In this document: positions 23,471 to 36,200 of the stretch, one piece after another
Layout: each line of letters begins with the position of its first letter
Numbering within the stretch: the stretch's first letter is position 1
Origin: Yamagishiella unicocca
Taxonomy: Eukaryota; Chlorophyta; Chlorophyceae; Chlamydomonadales; Volvocaceae
Assembly (NCBI GenBank): GCA_003116995.1
Contig: BDSL01000004.1
Coordinates: 1,240,001-1,304,000, forward strand
Direction of reading: 5' to 3'
DNA length: 64,000 nt
Position numbers and translations under genes: made by a program
The notes under the pieces: model-generated
The model's database searches: none
Told to the model about the DNA's origin: nothing
The model's input: the letters and a program-made list of their open reading frames with translations, nothing else

Positions 23471-26064
23471 TCAGCCCTGCTTCTTCTTGCCGCGACGGGC
23501 GGACTTGCCCTCGCTGCCACGGCCAGTGGAGGTGCTCGGGCGGCGGCTGACCACACTGTAGGGCAACGGGGATGTAGCGAGCGAAGCGGGCGCTGATTAG
23601 GTGAGGGAGGAGATCATGGGCCACAAGGTATGCTGCAACTAGGCGCGCACATTATCTTATGCGTGCCCATCATGGCGACTTCACCGCCTGCGCAAGGACG
23701 GCAACGCACACCCTGGTTGTTTCATTGCTACTTTATGTCCGGTCCAGGGCCCCTCCATCTTTGCGCGTCGCGCTGCGACGGCTCTAGTACCACGGCGTCT
23801 GCACTCCATCCCGACTGCAACCGTGATGAACGCACCGGAAGAAGCACGACAGCACAGGCAGTAGCAGCAGCAGCACCGGTGCGCCAAGGATGAAGACGAC
23901 GATGCCCTGCAGGACCACTGGGTCCTCGCTGTACTGCTTCAGGGCGGGCACCGACCCAAGGGTCTGACGCAGCCATGGCCGCAGCTCGCGGTCCACGTTG
24001 CTGACAAAATCCCCGACATGACCAGTTACGTTAGGCATCTGAGACGACACGGTGGCGTGCACCTCCGCCACCTTGGCCTGCGCCTCCGCTACCTTGGCCT
24101 ACGAGACGAGGTCACGGTTGTGGTAGGGCGCGAACGACCGAGTCAGGTGAGGCGAATAGACAGAGGCTAGGATACGAGCAATGACCATTCTGGTTCGGAC
24201 AGCAAGGTCAACAATTGCGCGCAGAGGAAACTGCGGGCAGCGCAAGAGAAGCTCTCCTTGTTAGGACACGAGGTTAATGCCATACGCACAGCACCGCCCA
24301 CGCGCTTGAGGCGTTTCGTGGCCTAGACATAACGTGGCCACGCGGCCATCGCACAAATGTTACAGGCGTCGTAAAGACATCGTGTACAAGAGCTCCATTA
24401 CCACACCGATCTCTCCCGGATCCCCCTCCTGCAGCAACCCTCTGCGGCATCCAGCCAACTGCTTTCTGAGACCGCACAGGCGACACCCGCCCTGACCCCC
24501 GAGCAGCCAGGCAGGCGGGTGAACGCCGAACCTCCCCGCAGTGTCGCACCTTGAAGCCCGGTAGCTTCTCGTTGGCGTAGTTCAAGGCAGTCTCGCGATG
24601 GCGGTCGACCTCCTCAAGAAGGATGTTGTAGATGCCCAGGGCGTGACCGCGAAGGCCGCCAGCCTGAAGCGTAATGAGTACAGCCGAGACGCATGTAAGG
24701 CGGGCACTAATGGATGCGTAATGGACGCGCATGTTCGAGTTTTCCGTAACGCTGGCGGCAAACCTGCCTTGCAATGGGTGATTGCTGCCAACAATGAACC
24801 AAGGACTCGGCACTCCTCGGTGCCTCCCGACGGAGCTCAGCGGTGACATGATGGGAGCATGCACTCGCCAGCTGGGTCTTATGCATCAGATGCGTTGCGA
24901 AGATATGGCTCACCTTGGCCGTGGCACTTGCTAGCTGAGTGATCCTTTCATCCATCGCTTGACGCTCCGCCACTGCTTCTGCCAGCTGCGTCCGCAACAG
25001 GGCTGTCTCGCCGTTGGACGCATCCGCCGCCGCCGCATACGCCGATGCCCTTGACTCCGCTGCCGCTGCCGTTTGCTTGAGCTCCTCCAACTGGGTGCTC
25101 AACTGGGAAGAGTACGTGGCATGGGACGTCGCCAGGGCCTGAGCTGACTCGGTCTCCTTCTTCAGCTGCTCGACTTGTGCACTGAGCTGGGTGGCTTCCG
25201 CTGCCTTGGTCTCGGCGTATTCAGAAGCCTTCTTATACTGATCCACTTGGGCGGCGAGGTCAGCAGAGCGTTGCTGTGGGTTACGTTGCGGGGAAACAAC
25301 GAACTGAGTTATGAAAGTCCAACCGAGCCGGCACGGCCGTCTAACGTTTTCATACAACGCATATAAGATTCCATTGACAAATCATTTTCTAGATTGCTCT
25401 TATAACGCAAGGTTGCAAAACGCTTAGGCCGCAGCGGGCCATGCGGTGTGTTCAGGTGTCCTCGCCGTGTTGCTTTGGGAAGTTAGCCGTAACTGTATGC
25501 CCTAGGCAGCTCATCTAAAGGCTGATTGCGCAAGAAACGCCACCGATCGCCACCAAGCATTGCCGCGAACTCGCTGTACGCGCGGAGAAACCGTCGGCAT
25601 CATTTTAGGTCCGACAGTCTTCATGATCTTTGTTTTTACGAGAGTGTCCATGATGTGATCTGGTAATGCAATCCTGCACGTCATGGCGATGCGACGAAGA
25701 TAGGGGCACCAACCTGTTCAGTCAGCAAAGCAGCTTGTGCCTTCTCGGCTTCGGCTTTCCATTTGTCCATCTCCGTCATAAGGTATGACTTCCACTGCAG
25801 ACAAGATCAGCAAAAGTTCAGTTGTCGAATTTTCCAAACGGTGAGGCGAAATAGGGTTACGATCGGCGTCATGGCGCCAGCGGGACTCCTATCTGAGCAC
25901 GTTGCGGCTTGCAAGTGGCAACTGCGCACCCCCTTCAGCTTCTCGATCTCCTTTTGCAAATCATACTCCGTTGAAGCCGTCTCCTCCGAAGCTGTTGCAC
26001 CCAAGAGACACAAGCTCGCGAATAAAAGCAGAGGCACCACTACATGTACCAGCTGGCGTGCCAT
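23471..26064 (-). CDS. Coiled-coil type I membrane protein with dilysine tail (unknown function)
   Basis: Six exons: 26064-25930, 25794-25714, 25273-24914, 24663-24550, 24098-23836, 23555-23471; phases agree, 345 aa. The N-terminus MARQLVHVVVPLLLFASLCL is a signal peptide, with cleavage expected near residue 25. Residues about 30-230 form a coiled coil rich in Ala, Glu, Gln and Lys (for example LSAQVEQLKKE, LSTQLEELKQ). A sequon NVT lies near residue 253. One membrane helix spans about 291-315 (VVLQGIVVFILGAPVLLLLL). A short basic tail ends in KKQG, matching the KKXX COPI retrieval signal, which suggests an ER-resident protein with a lumenal coiled coil. If the last intron is retained the frame instead stops at 23784 and the dilysine tail is lost. 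I do not recognise the family. It is divergent from the DNL-type gene on its right. Confidence 0.75.
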
Positions 26065-26324
26065 TTGAAACGGTGCAGGCACAGAACTGTGCCAGTAGGT
26101 GACTCGAGGGGTTCGGACGGGACTGTGCTGAGTGCCGTCCTGGAGAAAACTCAGCAGTGATCTAATGTAATACAAAAAATAGGTATGTACGAGTTCCCAT
26201 ATTAGATTAAGAGAAGTATCAAGGCTTCTATATCATTGTCCTCCGTAGGGCGGGCGAAACCAACTCCGGAGCATCGGCGCAAGGTGAACAGATACAGATA
26301 TTGGCCACAGTAAACTCAATAGCA

Positions 26325-27228
26325 ATGTTTGTAATGTTGTCACACACATCGTTTCAATGCTTGGGGGCCGGGCGGCGTGGCGTGGGCCCCGGCTTTGCTG
26401 CGTGCACATCCCGTATCAGCCAGGCGTACAACCGCTTAGCTGCACCGATATCAGACAGATTTGTATTAAGGGAATTCGGCGGTTCATCATGCCCGTCGGG
26501 GACTTGGGTCTGCCGGAGACCGCCGCCAGTGGAAGCAGGTGTCCCGTCCTTGACGTGCCGGTCCGCCTCTATCGAACCTATACCACAAGGTGTGCATGCT
26601 GAGAATGCGCGCCAATTGTTCCGTGGAACGAGATAGCCGTGAGTAAAACCCTGGCAGCCGTGTTTACCGGCTCCAGGCTCTCAGTATCCTCTTGCCCGTG
26701 CACGTGTCTGGCACGCTGCAGACATTCAAATTGAGGTGAAGCCGGAGGATGGGACGACGAACGTCGATTACGACGAGGCAAGCAAGGTTGTGCGCATCCC
26801 ACTCTCGGCCCTTGGGCCTGAGGGTCGCCGGCGCTCTAAGCTGGTGCTATTCACGTGCAACAAGTGCGGTAGGTTTCGGGGCAACGTACACTATGCTGAA
26901 TTCGCCCCAGATCCCAACGCTGTCCTTTCTGACGCATCCGGAGCTGCGCCATTCCAGCGCGGGGATGTTCTTCCACACGTTCCTGCATACACGTCACCCA
27001 TCCGCAGGGGCACGGACGGCCAGAATGGTGAATCCCGTTGCTTGGGAGAACGGCGTTGTGTTTGGACAGTGCAGCAAGTGCGAAGTTTGGCATGTCCTGG
27101 CGTCAAACAACAAAAAGATTTTCGAGGAGGTGCGCTACAAAGATGACCCGCAGTACCGGGACATGATTCCCATGGAGGAGTCATCGACGGTGGAGGGCAT
27201 CGAGGGCCAGCAACCTGGATCCGGCTGA
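26325..27228 (+). CDS. DNL-type zinc-finger HSP70-escort protein, probably chloroplast (HEP2/Zim17 family)
   Basis: Exons 26325-26589, 26722-26868 and 27008-27228 give about 210 aa. The conserved part is clear: RSKLVLFTCNKCGARTARMV, then NPVAWENGVVF and GQCSKCEVWHVLASNN. The Zn ligands are CNKC and CSKC (about C134/C137 and C159/C162), with the family Arg140 and His166. This family keeps organellar HSP70 soluble and active; in Chlamydomonas HEP2 serves chloroplast HSP70B. The second and third exons are firm. The first is not: the donor at 26590 gives a Ser/Arg/Pro-rich leader that could be a transit peptide, but a stronger GTGAGT donor at 26639 also has the right phase and would give a short start at 26599. 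The usual DNL triplet reads ASN, with Ser for Asp. The tail is acidic. Confidence 0.8.
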
Positions 27229-27298
27229 GTCGTAGGGCCGGGCGATAGGCTGATGGAGGATCGCACCGTGTGGTCTCTGCAGCACCGTTCTCATGGCT

Positions 27299-27303
27299 TG
27301 TAA
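27299..27303 (+). terminator. TGTAA polyadenylation signal
   Basis: TGTAA, the usual chlorophyte poly(A) signal, 71 nt after the stop codon of the DNL zinc-finger gene. Confidence 0.65.
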
Positions 27304-27973
27304 GATCGCGCTTTATCTTGATGGGACCCTAGGGGGGGGGGTCTTGGGGGGGACCACGGTCTCGGTTTCTGTCGGGCTGTAGTAGTGACCGGTATGCTGC
27401 AGTTGCGAGATGGAGTGGCGACGGCACTGCAAAGTGCCCCGGCAAGGAATCCGGATTGCCGAACGCATGCCGTACTCGGTTTTCACGGATACGGAGAATG
27501 AACTCTGGGATCATGCTCTTGCGTTGTGCTAACAAGCACGCCACGCAACCGCTTGCTGCGTTGGTGAAGGGATGAAGCCAGTGCCATGTATGTGTGCGGG
27601 CATTGACGGCAAAGGGGGGTGGGGGTTGGAGGCCGTGTTCGGCAACTGTATAGCGTCGACCGATTGCGCGTGTTCTCCTGATCAGCAACCTGCTATCCAG
27701 CCAGGAGCCGTATTGTATCTGGGAGAGCAGTTGGTAATTAGGCTTGGCTCGGTATCGCTCTGTTGGAATCGCCTACGACACGTGTCCAGGCAGGTTGGGA
27801 TAGGAACTTAAGAACTTGATCAGGTCTTTTATGCATAGGTTTTCTACACCGGGCCTTTTCCTCGTAACGTGATGTGGGCGTGCAGCTCGCGCCGGTGAGG
27901 TACGTGCGATGTGGCAGCCGCAGCTGAACAGATAGAGCGTGGCCTGAGGCCAGAGTCCAACTGTAAGACATTG

Positions 27974-28003
27974 GCATAAGGCATAAGGCATAAGGCATTG
28001 GGG
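27974..28003. repeat. GCATAAG heptamer repeat
   Basis: Four or so head-to-tail GCATAAG units. Confidence 0.8.
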
Positions 28004-28034
28004 GGCGCGTTCATGTCGGCAGCGCGTTCCGCCA

Positions 28035-28111
28035 CATTGTGCTCCGCCTGGCCATCCTCCGCATCATTCCCACCTTGTGCTCCGCCTTGCCATCCTCCGC
28101 ATCATTCCCAC
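28035..28111. repeat. 38-bp tandem duplication
   Basis: Two near-identical units built on TTGTGCTCCGCCT, GCCATCCTCCGCATCATTCC and CACC. Confidence 0.85.
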
Positions 28112-31100
28112 CTATTTACCACGAGACCTGACAGTGATGCTTTCCGCGCTGATATTCGTGTGACCTTCTCCGATGACTGGACGCGTTCACAGTAGGGTAC
28201 GTGGCTGCACTGATAATCGTGTCAGCCGCGCCCGCCAATGCGTGCTAACAGGCCGTCATCTGACCCAATGCCAAATGTTCGTATGAAGCCTCGCTCAGAA
28301 CGCCACCACCGTAAACTCACGACACTCGAGCAGTACGATTGCGAAGCATGCTGTGGGATCCGTAGCCTGGAAAGCGCACGAGCGTGGCATTAGGAGTAAT
28401 GGTACATCAGCCAGCTCCTGCCTATCCTGTCGCTCATGTTTATGAAGCGCCTACCCTGGATTCATTCACCAAACCGCCACGAGACCACTAGTGACCCCAT
28501 CTGTTTGCGGCTCGAAAGCGACCTTCAACACATGACTGCTTGGGTATGGGGTACGAAATGACACACAATTAGGTTGGCCCTCGTTCCTAGGTCCTCGGTG
28601 TGCCAGGCACGCAAACGAAGGGTAAGAAACTTGAGTCAATGCACGTGCGCAGGCTTGCAATAGCGACCAAGGTTAAGTTGCATCACGCCTGCACGACGTT
28701 GCACTACCCCTGAGCAACCGCCTTCAACTGACCCGCGTTTCTGGAGCAGTCATGTCCACGGATTTCCTTGGGTCTCTTGCCTGGATCTGCAGTACTGCTG
28801 GGATCTGCTTCGAAACCTGTATTTTATGGGCGCCACGGCCTGACGCGCAGCAAAATTTGATGTAACGTAACGTAACCCGTCGTCACCCGTAAAAACGGAT
28901 GCAACGCTGTAGAAACAGGTGAAACGCTGCAACCACGTCCCTAGATCGCACTTGACTGAATGCAAATGTGGTTTTTCTTTGTCTTGTGTTCAGGTAGGCC
29001 TTTGAATTTGTAGCAAGCCGAGGAAGGGTAAGGACCGCGGCTTTCGCGGCGAGATGGTTAACTTGCTGCCGTTTCAACGAAACGACAGAAAAACAAAACA
29101 GATTATTGATGCTTTAAGCACATCTCATCTGCCACACATTATTTTGTGCATATCTGCTTGAGGACAAACCTCTACTTTTTATGGTCACAGGCATGTCGAG
29201 AGGTCTGCTAAGGTCTGCCGCCGCAGCCACTCATATTTAGGCCCTTACAACAGCACATCTAGTACCTTACTTCAGGAAGAAATTGTTTCTGCACTGATCC
29301 TTCACTGATACTGTGAAAGAAGAAACGCTATTTCATGTACGGCGTTTCCTATCGTTTCGTTGGCTTTGTGCGACAGATACACTCCCAATGTGCGACATTC
29401 ACATAAATATATAGACTGCGGTGTATCTGCATACCTGTATCCTACGAAGTGGACCGGAGCACGGCATTGCGGCAAACCCTCTCCTCGTAACCTTTTTTCC
29501 AGGTTTGTTCGTGCCAGCCAAGAGGTGCTGTCTACCAGTGTAACTGCGCGTTTTCATTGTCTCTTTCTTTCCCAAGAGACTTGCCGTGAAGCGTACTGCG
29601 TTGGTTTGTTCCGTGCGTCGGTCGGAGTTAGTTCTAGGGCGTGCCTCTGAACCTCGTCCGAACGGCATCCGAGGCCACCGAAGGTATGACTTGCGGCCAA
29701 ACTGCACTGAGCAGGATGAGAGGCTGGGTTTCCTGCTGGCTCCTTAGGGTGTGCCGCGCAGTGGCGTGGAAGTGAAGCGTTTGGGACAGACAACCAGCTC
29801 CCCCCAGCAAATCGTTTCCGAGGGCCGTCACCTTAAAACTAGGTATTCAAGTGGTCGACTTTGGCGCCCGCTTACCACATGGCTGGGGCAGTGGCGGCCA
29901 TAGGCGGAGGCGGCAGAGGACAGCACAGGAGGAGGCTTCCCTGCATGGAGGGAGCAGCTGCTACTAAAGCCTGCGCACTGTGCAGCTGATACAAGCGACA
30001 ATGCACTGTCGATATGAGGTTAGTGGGGACAGCGCGAGGCGGAGCAGGGAGCACGCAGTACAAGGTATTAGATTTGTCATGCAGCCTGATAGGCTTTTTG
30101 TGGTCTATGAGAATGTATGAGAAAGGCGAAGAAAGCCAGATCGGGGTTCGCCCTTCCAACGAAAGGCCGTGAGCGTTAGATGGTTTCCTTTGCCGCTGGT
30201 CGCGTTGCTTCTTACGCTAGGCGATACCAAGCGAATTGCGATGCATTGTTGAGCCGCTGCTAGCCGTGTTTTCGGGCAATCGGGTCTTTTTTGCAACCCC
30301 CCTTTTCCGACTTCATCCTCGTGGTGCAGCTGATGGGATCAATGAGATGAGGACACTCGTCTTCCCGATCGACCTTTTTCCCTTCCTGTCCCTGAGCCCC
30401 CCTGGGAGTGAGGGAGGCGGGAGAGGGAGGGAAGGGGGGCTGGACGCTGTAGGCGGGCAGCCATTCGCGTCCAGCACTACCTATGCAAACAGATAACACT
30501 CACCCCTTCTGGGACGAACCCCCGACAGCTGGTAGCTGCGTGGACGATGCTATATACCGATACAGCCTTATGTCATCGAGGACATGCTCGGGGCCTCGAC
30601 GGGTTTCCGAGTTACAAGCAGCAAAGCTCCTTGAAAAGGGTCCGGATAAGGTGATGAGACAGGTTGGGTCCTGTTGGGCGAGCCTGCTTACCCTGTACGC
30701 GACTGTACGGATTGATGCGCGTCAGACAACGAATTCCTCGTACTTAGGTGGCTCCTTGTGTTGGGTTAAGCCACATATCACTGGGGATAGTAGTGTGTCC
30801 GTCCTCAGCCAACTGGTTTCGGTACGTCGCGGCAAAATGTCACCCGTTGCATGAGGCAGTTCTCTGCGTCCTCCTCTCGGGCAGCGCTTGTTCGCGTCGT
30901 TACAGGTTACGATGGACGAACGTAAGCCAATGCCAGCAAAAAATCATATTGCCAGGGCTCAGCATAAGGGCAAGCTCCCGACAGGCCTCAAGTCGCGTGC
31001 AGTTGCGGCAAAAACAAATCGCCTTCCTCCAGCAGGCGGAATTCGTCTCATCTGAGGTAGGCACTCCCGTATTTGGGGTGGTGAAAGGACGAGCACCCGG

Positions 31101-31467
31101 GTATACGTGTGCCCGGACGTGAACTGTGCGATACGGAAGCCCCTCTCGGTCCCGGCCACAGGGGCAGCCTGGGGCAGCCCGATTTCAGGGATATGTATGT
31201 AGCGCTTGTGCATGGTAAGGATCTGGGCAGGCGTCGCAACCTTTCCTGTCGTTGCTGATACCTGCTAATACGTACTGCAAAGCTCCCATGGCGTTGCAGA
31301 CTGAGGTGGCTGCCGATTAGAGGCGAAGGCTGCGCCGGGCCTCAACCTTTCGGGCGTGTCGCAGACCTGTCTTTGCCTAGCTGTCACACGAGAGAGCTGC
31401 TCATCGAACAAATCATGTGCCTAACACGGACTCCTAGAGGCTGCCGATGAGGTCGAACTATAATGGT

Positions 31468-31640
31468 CGATGGCAGTAGTGGTTGTTGTAACGGTTACGG
31501 TGGGTTCCAGACCAAGAGGTAGAACCATCGGGCGCATCGCCTGACACTGAACAAGACGGAGGAAACAAAAACCGACATGCACCGAAACAAAGGCAAACCA
31601 CCAGAACACCAAATTGACAGGCCGTAGGCATACAGAGCAG
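31468..31640 (-). repeat. Interspersed repeat R2, copy 1
   Basis: About 170 bp, containing GGTGGGTTCCAGACCAAGAG, AACCATCGGGCGCATCGCC, GGAGGAAACAAAAACCGACA and CCACCAGAACACCAAATTGA. It is the reverse complement of the copy at 50690-50857, with a few substitutions. No coding function is evident and the source element is not identified. Confidence 0.8.
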
Positions 31641-33244
31641 CAGCCAGCAGTAGTGGTATCGTTTTCCCTCTGTGGTTTCCCATCTCAATTCCTGCCTCGG
31701 CCCGTTCGGGATGTGGGACTTCAGACAGCTTCAGATGGGAAGGTTGTACGGCTGTACGGCCGAGGCGTCCTGCGGGATCTGCTTGGGGTATACGCAGCCA
31801 CGTGCATTGGAGCCATCAGCGCAACCTTCCCCTGTGAGGTGCTTGCTGTTCCCTCTGGACTACTGGTTGTGAGGCGTCTAGGTGTTATGTCTTTTCGGAG
31901 CCGTCGAACGTCCTTACTTCCTTAATCTCTTTCGGTGTCAGGCGATGGGCCCGATGGTCGGTCTGAGCTCACTGTAACGAATCCTAATACGTGCACTAGG
32001 GCTTGCAGGATCAGGATTGGGAATATCACCCGGGGATGCAAATGTGGTGTTGTCACAGGCCGGCTCCTGCCATATCTCTACGGATGTTAGTGAAAAGTTA
32101 TACGATTTTACAGTGTCCGTAAGCCTGGCCGAACCCGGAACAAGAGGCTGCAGGGTGTCCAGGCGTGTCCTGCAGCACCCCTATCGTGTTGCCCCCTGTG
32201 GTTTGCTACACAATGCTAAGGTCTGGAGCCCACTGTAACAATTAGTGTTGCAACGGCAGCTTCGATATGGCGCAAGAGTGAGGTAATCGATTGTAGTCAG
32301 ACGGACAGGCGGTCCAGACAGAGGGTTCAGTCGGAGAGCGGATTCGCGGTGAGGTGAAACATGCCGGGGGAGGGGGTATGTAGGCGGTGGTGGGCGTTCA
32401 GGCCGCAATTTCCACAATGGCCTATCATAACTGTATCGCTCCATTTTTTCGTTTAGCCTATCGGTTTCCCTGGGATGCAGTGTCCGCATGACCACTTTGC
32501 GATTACTTGTCAACAAGGTGGTGGCGTGTGAGCCTTTGGCCCTGCCCCGTCTGGGATGGATCAAATGCAAGCCACAATTTTCTAACAAGAGCTAATAGCT
32601 TGGGGGTTTTAGAGGACTCTTGCGCTGGCCCTGCATCTGCATTTTCGTCCATACCGGCGAATGGTACGTGCATGAGTCGGACACGTTTGCGCAAAATACA
32701 GATTTCGTAGGTGTTGATGGTTACCGGAGTATGACACTACCTGTGCGCTAGCAACAGGCATAAACGGCGTGGACATTCTCAGGTCAAGCTGCAAAACTGA
32801 CGCGGTGCAGACCGGAACCCCCCGCCGAACTCTGGTCCAAACAAGTACGCACCACCGGATAAATATAATTCGTTTTTTCGTCTTTTAGAGGGTGCTTCAA
32901 ACGACTTGCGACGATGTATCCATGGGACGAGACCCTTCCCCTTCAGAATGGAGTTGTGCTACCCATCCCTTCCACCAATAGCCGGAACATATACATTCTA
33001 TAATATACCCAAGCTGCTTTCCAACCAACACCATAAAATGGGTAAAAGCAGAGAAAAATCTCCTTTGCACTACACCGACATATTTACATAGCAACGAAGT
33101 ACCCACGATAACGGCTCTACGTCGACAAGCCACTATTAGCAAAATCAGAACTCCAGGGATAACAGATATTAAGGCGGGTCGAAGGCTTGGGCCCTTGCGG
33201 GCCGGCGGAAGTCGACTGAGACATCGGTTGGCAAGCCGGGTACC

Positions 33245-36200
33245 ATGAGCGAGCATCTCAGCCGCAGCAGCAGCTTCTCCAGCGTTGGCAGTGGTGCCAA
33301 CTCTGTGGCGAGCGATGCGCGGAGCATGTAAGCGTGGCCGAGAAGCGTACGGATCCCCGCAATGTTGTCCGTGGCATCGACAGCCAAGCCGCTCAATGAG
33401 AAGCTTGGCTGTCATCAGTTCCCATGAGTTGAAACTCATTTTCAGGACAGTTGTGGCGCGGTAGCGCGGCGTTCTCCAAATGTTGGGCTGACTGGCAACC
33501 TGTGTGCAGGGCGGGTGGTGCCGGAGGAGGGGACGTCGGCGCAAATGACCTTCTAGAGCAAAACCAAACCGTGCAAGCGGCCGTGTTTGGTGTCCTCTAC
33601 ACCCTTGCAAAAGAGAAGCTTGACAGGTCGAAGCGCTTCGCGGTAGCACGCGTTGTCCTTGACTTCCTACAGTGCTTCATTCTCATTGTCAACCCTACAT
33701 ACGGTAGGCCTGGCGAGCCTGACGTGTCGCAATATCAGAAGGTTGAGGTCTTTCATGTCTTTCTTCAGGGTGGTCAATTGACACGGCTGCCTGGTACTGG
33801 AAGGCCATTAGATGGGTCCACTTCAGCAACCCCATCGTAGCCAAGGTACGAGGCGGCGGCCTTTCCATCCTTCATTGGTGTCATTTATTCATTATTTCGA
33901 CAGCTTAATGCCTTAAGGGAGGCCTGGCGGCTGGTCTGCGGCCCGTGGTTCGCCCAGCGAGTCCACGCTCGGGTTCCCGTACCCGCCGTTAATGGTGCAA
34001 GAACGGACACCTTGAACTCCCTTCTCAATAATACTATGAGCCTACAGCGCCCCTAACAATGATGCCAGCAGCACACAGCTTTGCCCATATGCCATATGTC
34101 GCAGCACTGGAAACAGCGATGCATGTGGCGTAGTTTTTGCCCGCTTGCTGTCTATGATCTCTTTCGTTCACGCTCGTCTACAGTCCAGTGCTTATCCCCC
34201 CTTTTGCATCATGGCGCGGACCTACTAACGGCTAACCGCATTCGCATGCAGGGCTATCACTTTTTTGTCAGCGTGCTCTACGTTTTAGCTGCCGCTCTAG
34301 CCGTCAGTGTGGTACTCTGCGTGTGGGTGGGATGGTGTTTCAAGAACGACCGGTTTCCTTACGTCTGGTGAGTAAGATATCACGAGGTGACAGCAACGCA
34401 AGCGAGGGGTTCAGCAGATGGGAGCTCCCAAGTGACACACCCATTCTACGTCAATGCAGGCCTATCAAGATGCTTCGAATCGTTGTAGCTACGTTTTTCG
34501 TGGTGTTCTACATCGGGTCTCTTGCCATCTTCATGGTAGCCCTCAGCTGTCGATGGTTTGATCCGAACCCTCTTTACCGGTTCCACCTGCGAGCCTTTCC
34601 GGAAGTTGGTGAGTGCTGCTGGCGCCGGGCTTATGTGACTGGGCCACTCGAATCATTGCTGCCAAGACTGCCTCTTGGCAGCCCTAGCAGCCCGTACTTT
34701 ACCGGCCCCCCGAAATGACCTTTTAGAGGCGTGGGTCGCCTACCGCGGGCGCTTCTCGAATTTGGTGGCAGGCGCACAAACCTCATGCTGAGTGTAGGAG
34801 TAGGGGGGCAGCAACAGTCACATACCAGAGCATGCTTTGCAACTGTCCGCGGCCTCACCCCGCGCAGATTGTCTGGCGATGCCCCATCTCGTGCACGGGG
34901 CCGTGGCACTCGGCTGCTCGATTGTGTTCTGCTTCATCGCGTTCGCTATGACGGTGGCGGACTTCGAAATGAACCCTGCCAGCCAGCGCTGGTTGTCCTC
35001 GCCGCACGCGCGTGTGGAAGTGCGCGGTCTCCTGGTAAAGACCATTATGACGGCTACCGTGTCCGTCCTGTCAGGCCTGCTGCGTGTGCAGTCAGTTATC
35101 CTGTGCGCCACGTCTGTCTTCCTCTTTTGGTCGTATGTGCGATGGGTAAGTTGCACACAAGGGGGAGTGTGGAAGGGATCGGCACGGTGTTTGGTTGTGT
35201 GCGCCGTTACGCACTGTTATGGAGCAAAGGCGGTTTGTCTGGTTTCCCATTGGGGGCCAGCTCGTGTGGGGCGGGGCTGCTGGCATCTATGGGAACGCAG
35301 TAACAGCGTTTTACGTGAAGTTGTGGCTTGTGCGTGTTATTCACCATGCGACCGGCTGCAGCACGTTTTGCATATTAGGGCGCGGCGTTGGGACCCGCAC
35401 ATGTACCAAAACATCGGGGTAGGACGGGGGGACTGAGGCGGATCCGCTCGCTGTCTTCCGTACGGAAACGGGAGCCAGGCGGCGGTTCTATACGATCTCA
35501 CCTAGTGTGACTGCGACTAAACGTCGTAAGCGTGCGGGCGGGTCGTGTGGACGGGCCCGCACGGCTGAGCCAATTTTGCCGGTCCTCCGCTTCTCTGCTT
35601 GCGCGGCGCAGGAGCCACACTTCATCGAGTGGGTCAACCATACCAGGGCTGGACTCTACGCCATGGTCAGCTGGGCGGGCGTACTGCTGCTGGCGCTCAC
35701 GTTCAGCCCGCAGAGGAATGAGGAGAGCTTCAGGTGCGTGGCTGGGCAAGGGACGGCAGTTGGGACAGTTCTCGTTCAACGCTCGGATTTGGGTAGTTGA
35801 CGCGCGGTTTGGTTCATTGTGGTCCAAAATGCTGATGCCGTTCATCGGTATTGGGCATCGCTTTAACGTTGCAGAGGGATTCTCATGTTTGCCGTTTTTG
35901 GCAGGGAACGCAACCCATTGCAGTACAGCAAAGCCATAGTGCCTTCCAGCTTTCGCAACGCGCTTCGTAGTAAGTTTTAATGGCCACTTAACAAACGGAT
36001 GATCAGCCACTGCTGGCGACGGCATACAGGGGTGTTCCTCACGCCTTCCTTTTGAGGTTACAGAGATCGGGGAGAAACAGCTCTAGCGCCGCCTATGCAG
36101 CTACAACCTGATAGCTTGGTAGTGTGCCTCCAACCAATGTCGGCTGGTTCCCCCCGTTGTCCCGTTGGATTGCCATCAGGTCGAAATTGACGACAGTTAT

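Larger units (their letters stand above)
27304..33244. other. Gene-poor intergenic region
   Basis: About 5.9 kb with lower GC than the flanks, only short open frames and no recognisable domain or consistent exon chain. It contains a 7-bp repeat (27974-28003), a 38-bp direct duplication (28035-28111) and one copy of an interspersed repeat shared with 50.7 kb and 55.1 kb. The right end must carry the promoter of the large PAS/TmcB-like gene. Confidence 0.55.

Noticed and set aside
23784..24071. Unspliced end of the coiled-coil gene as its main C-terminus
   Set aside because: A GTGCGT donor and CTACAG acceptor with matching phase give a basic KKXX tail, so the spliced end is preferred; the unspliced form is kept only as an alternative.
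30959..31213. Open frames near 31 kb, including HKGKLPTGLKSRAVAAKTNR on the plus strand
   Set aside because: Soon interrupted by a stop, no family match and no partner exons.
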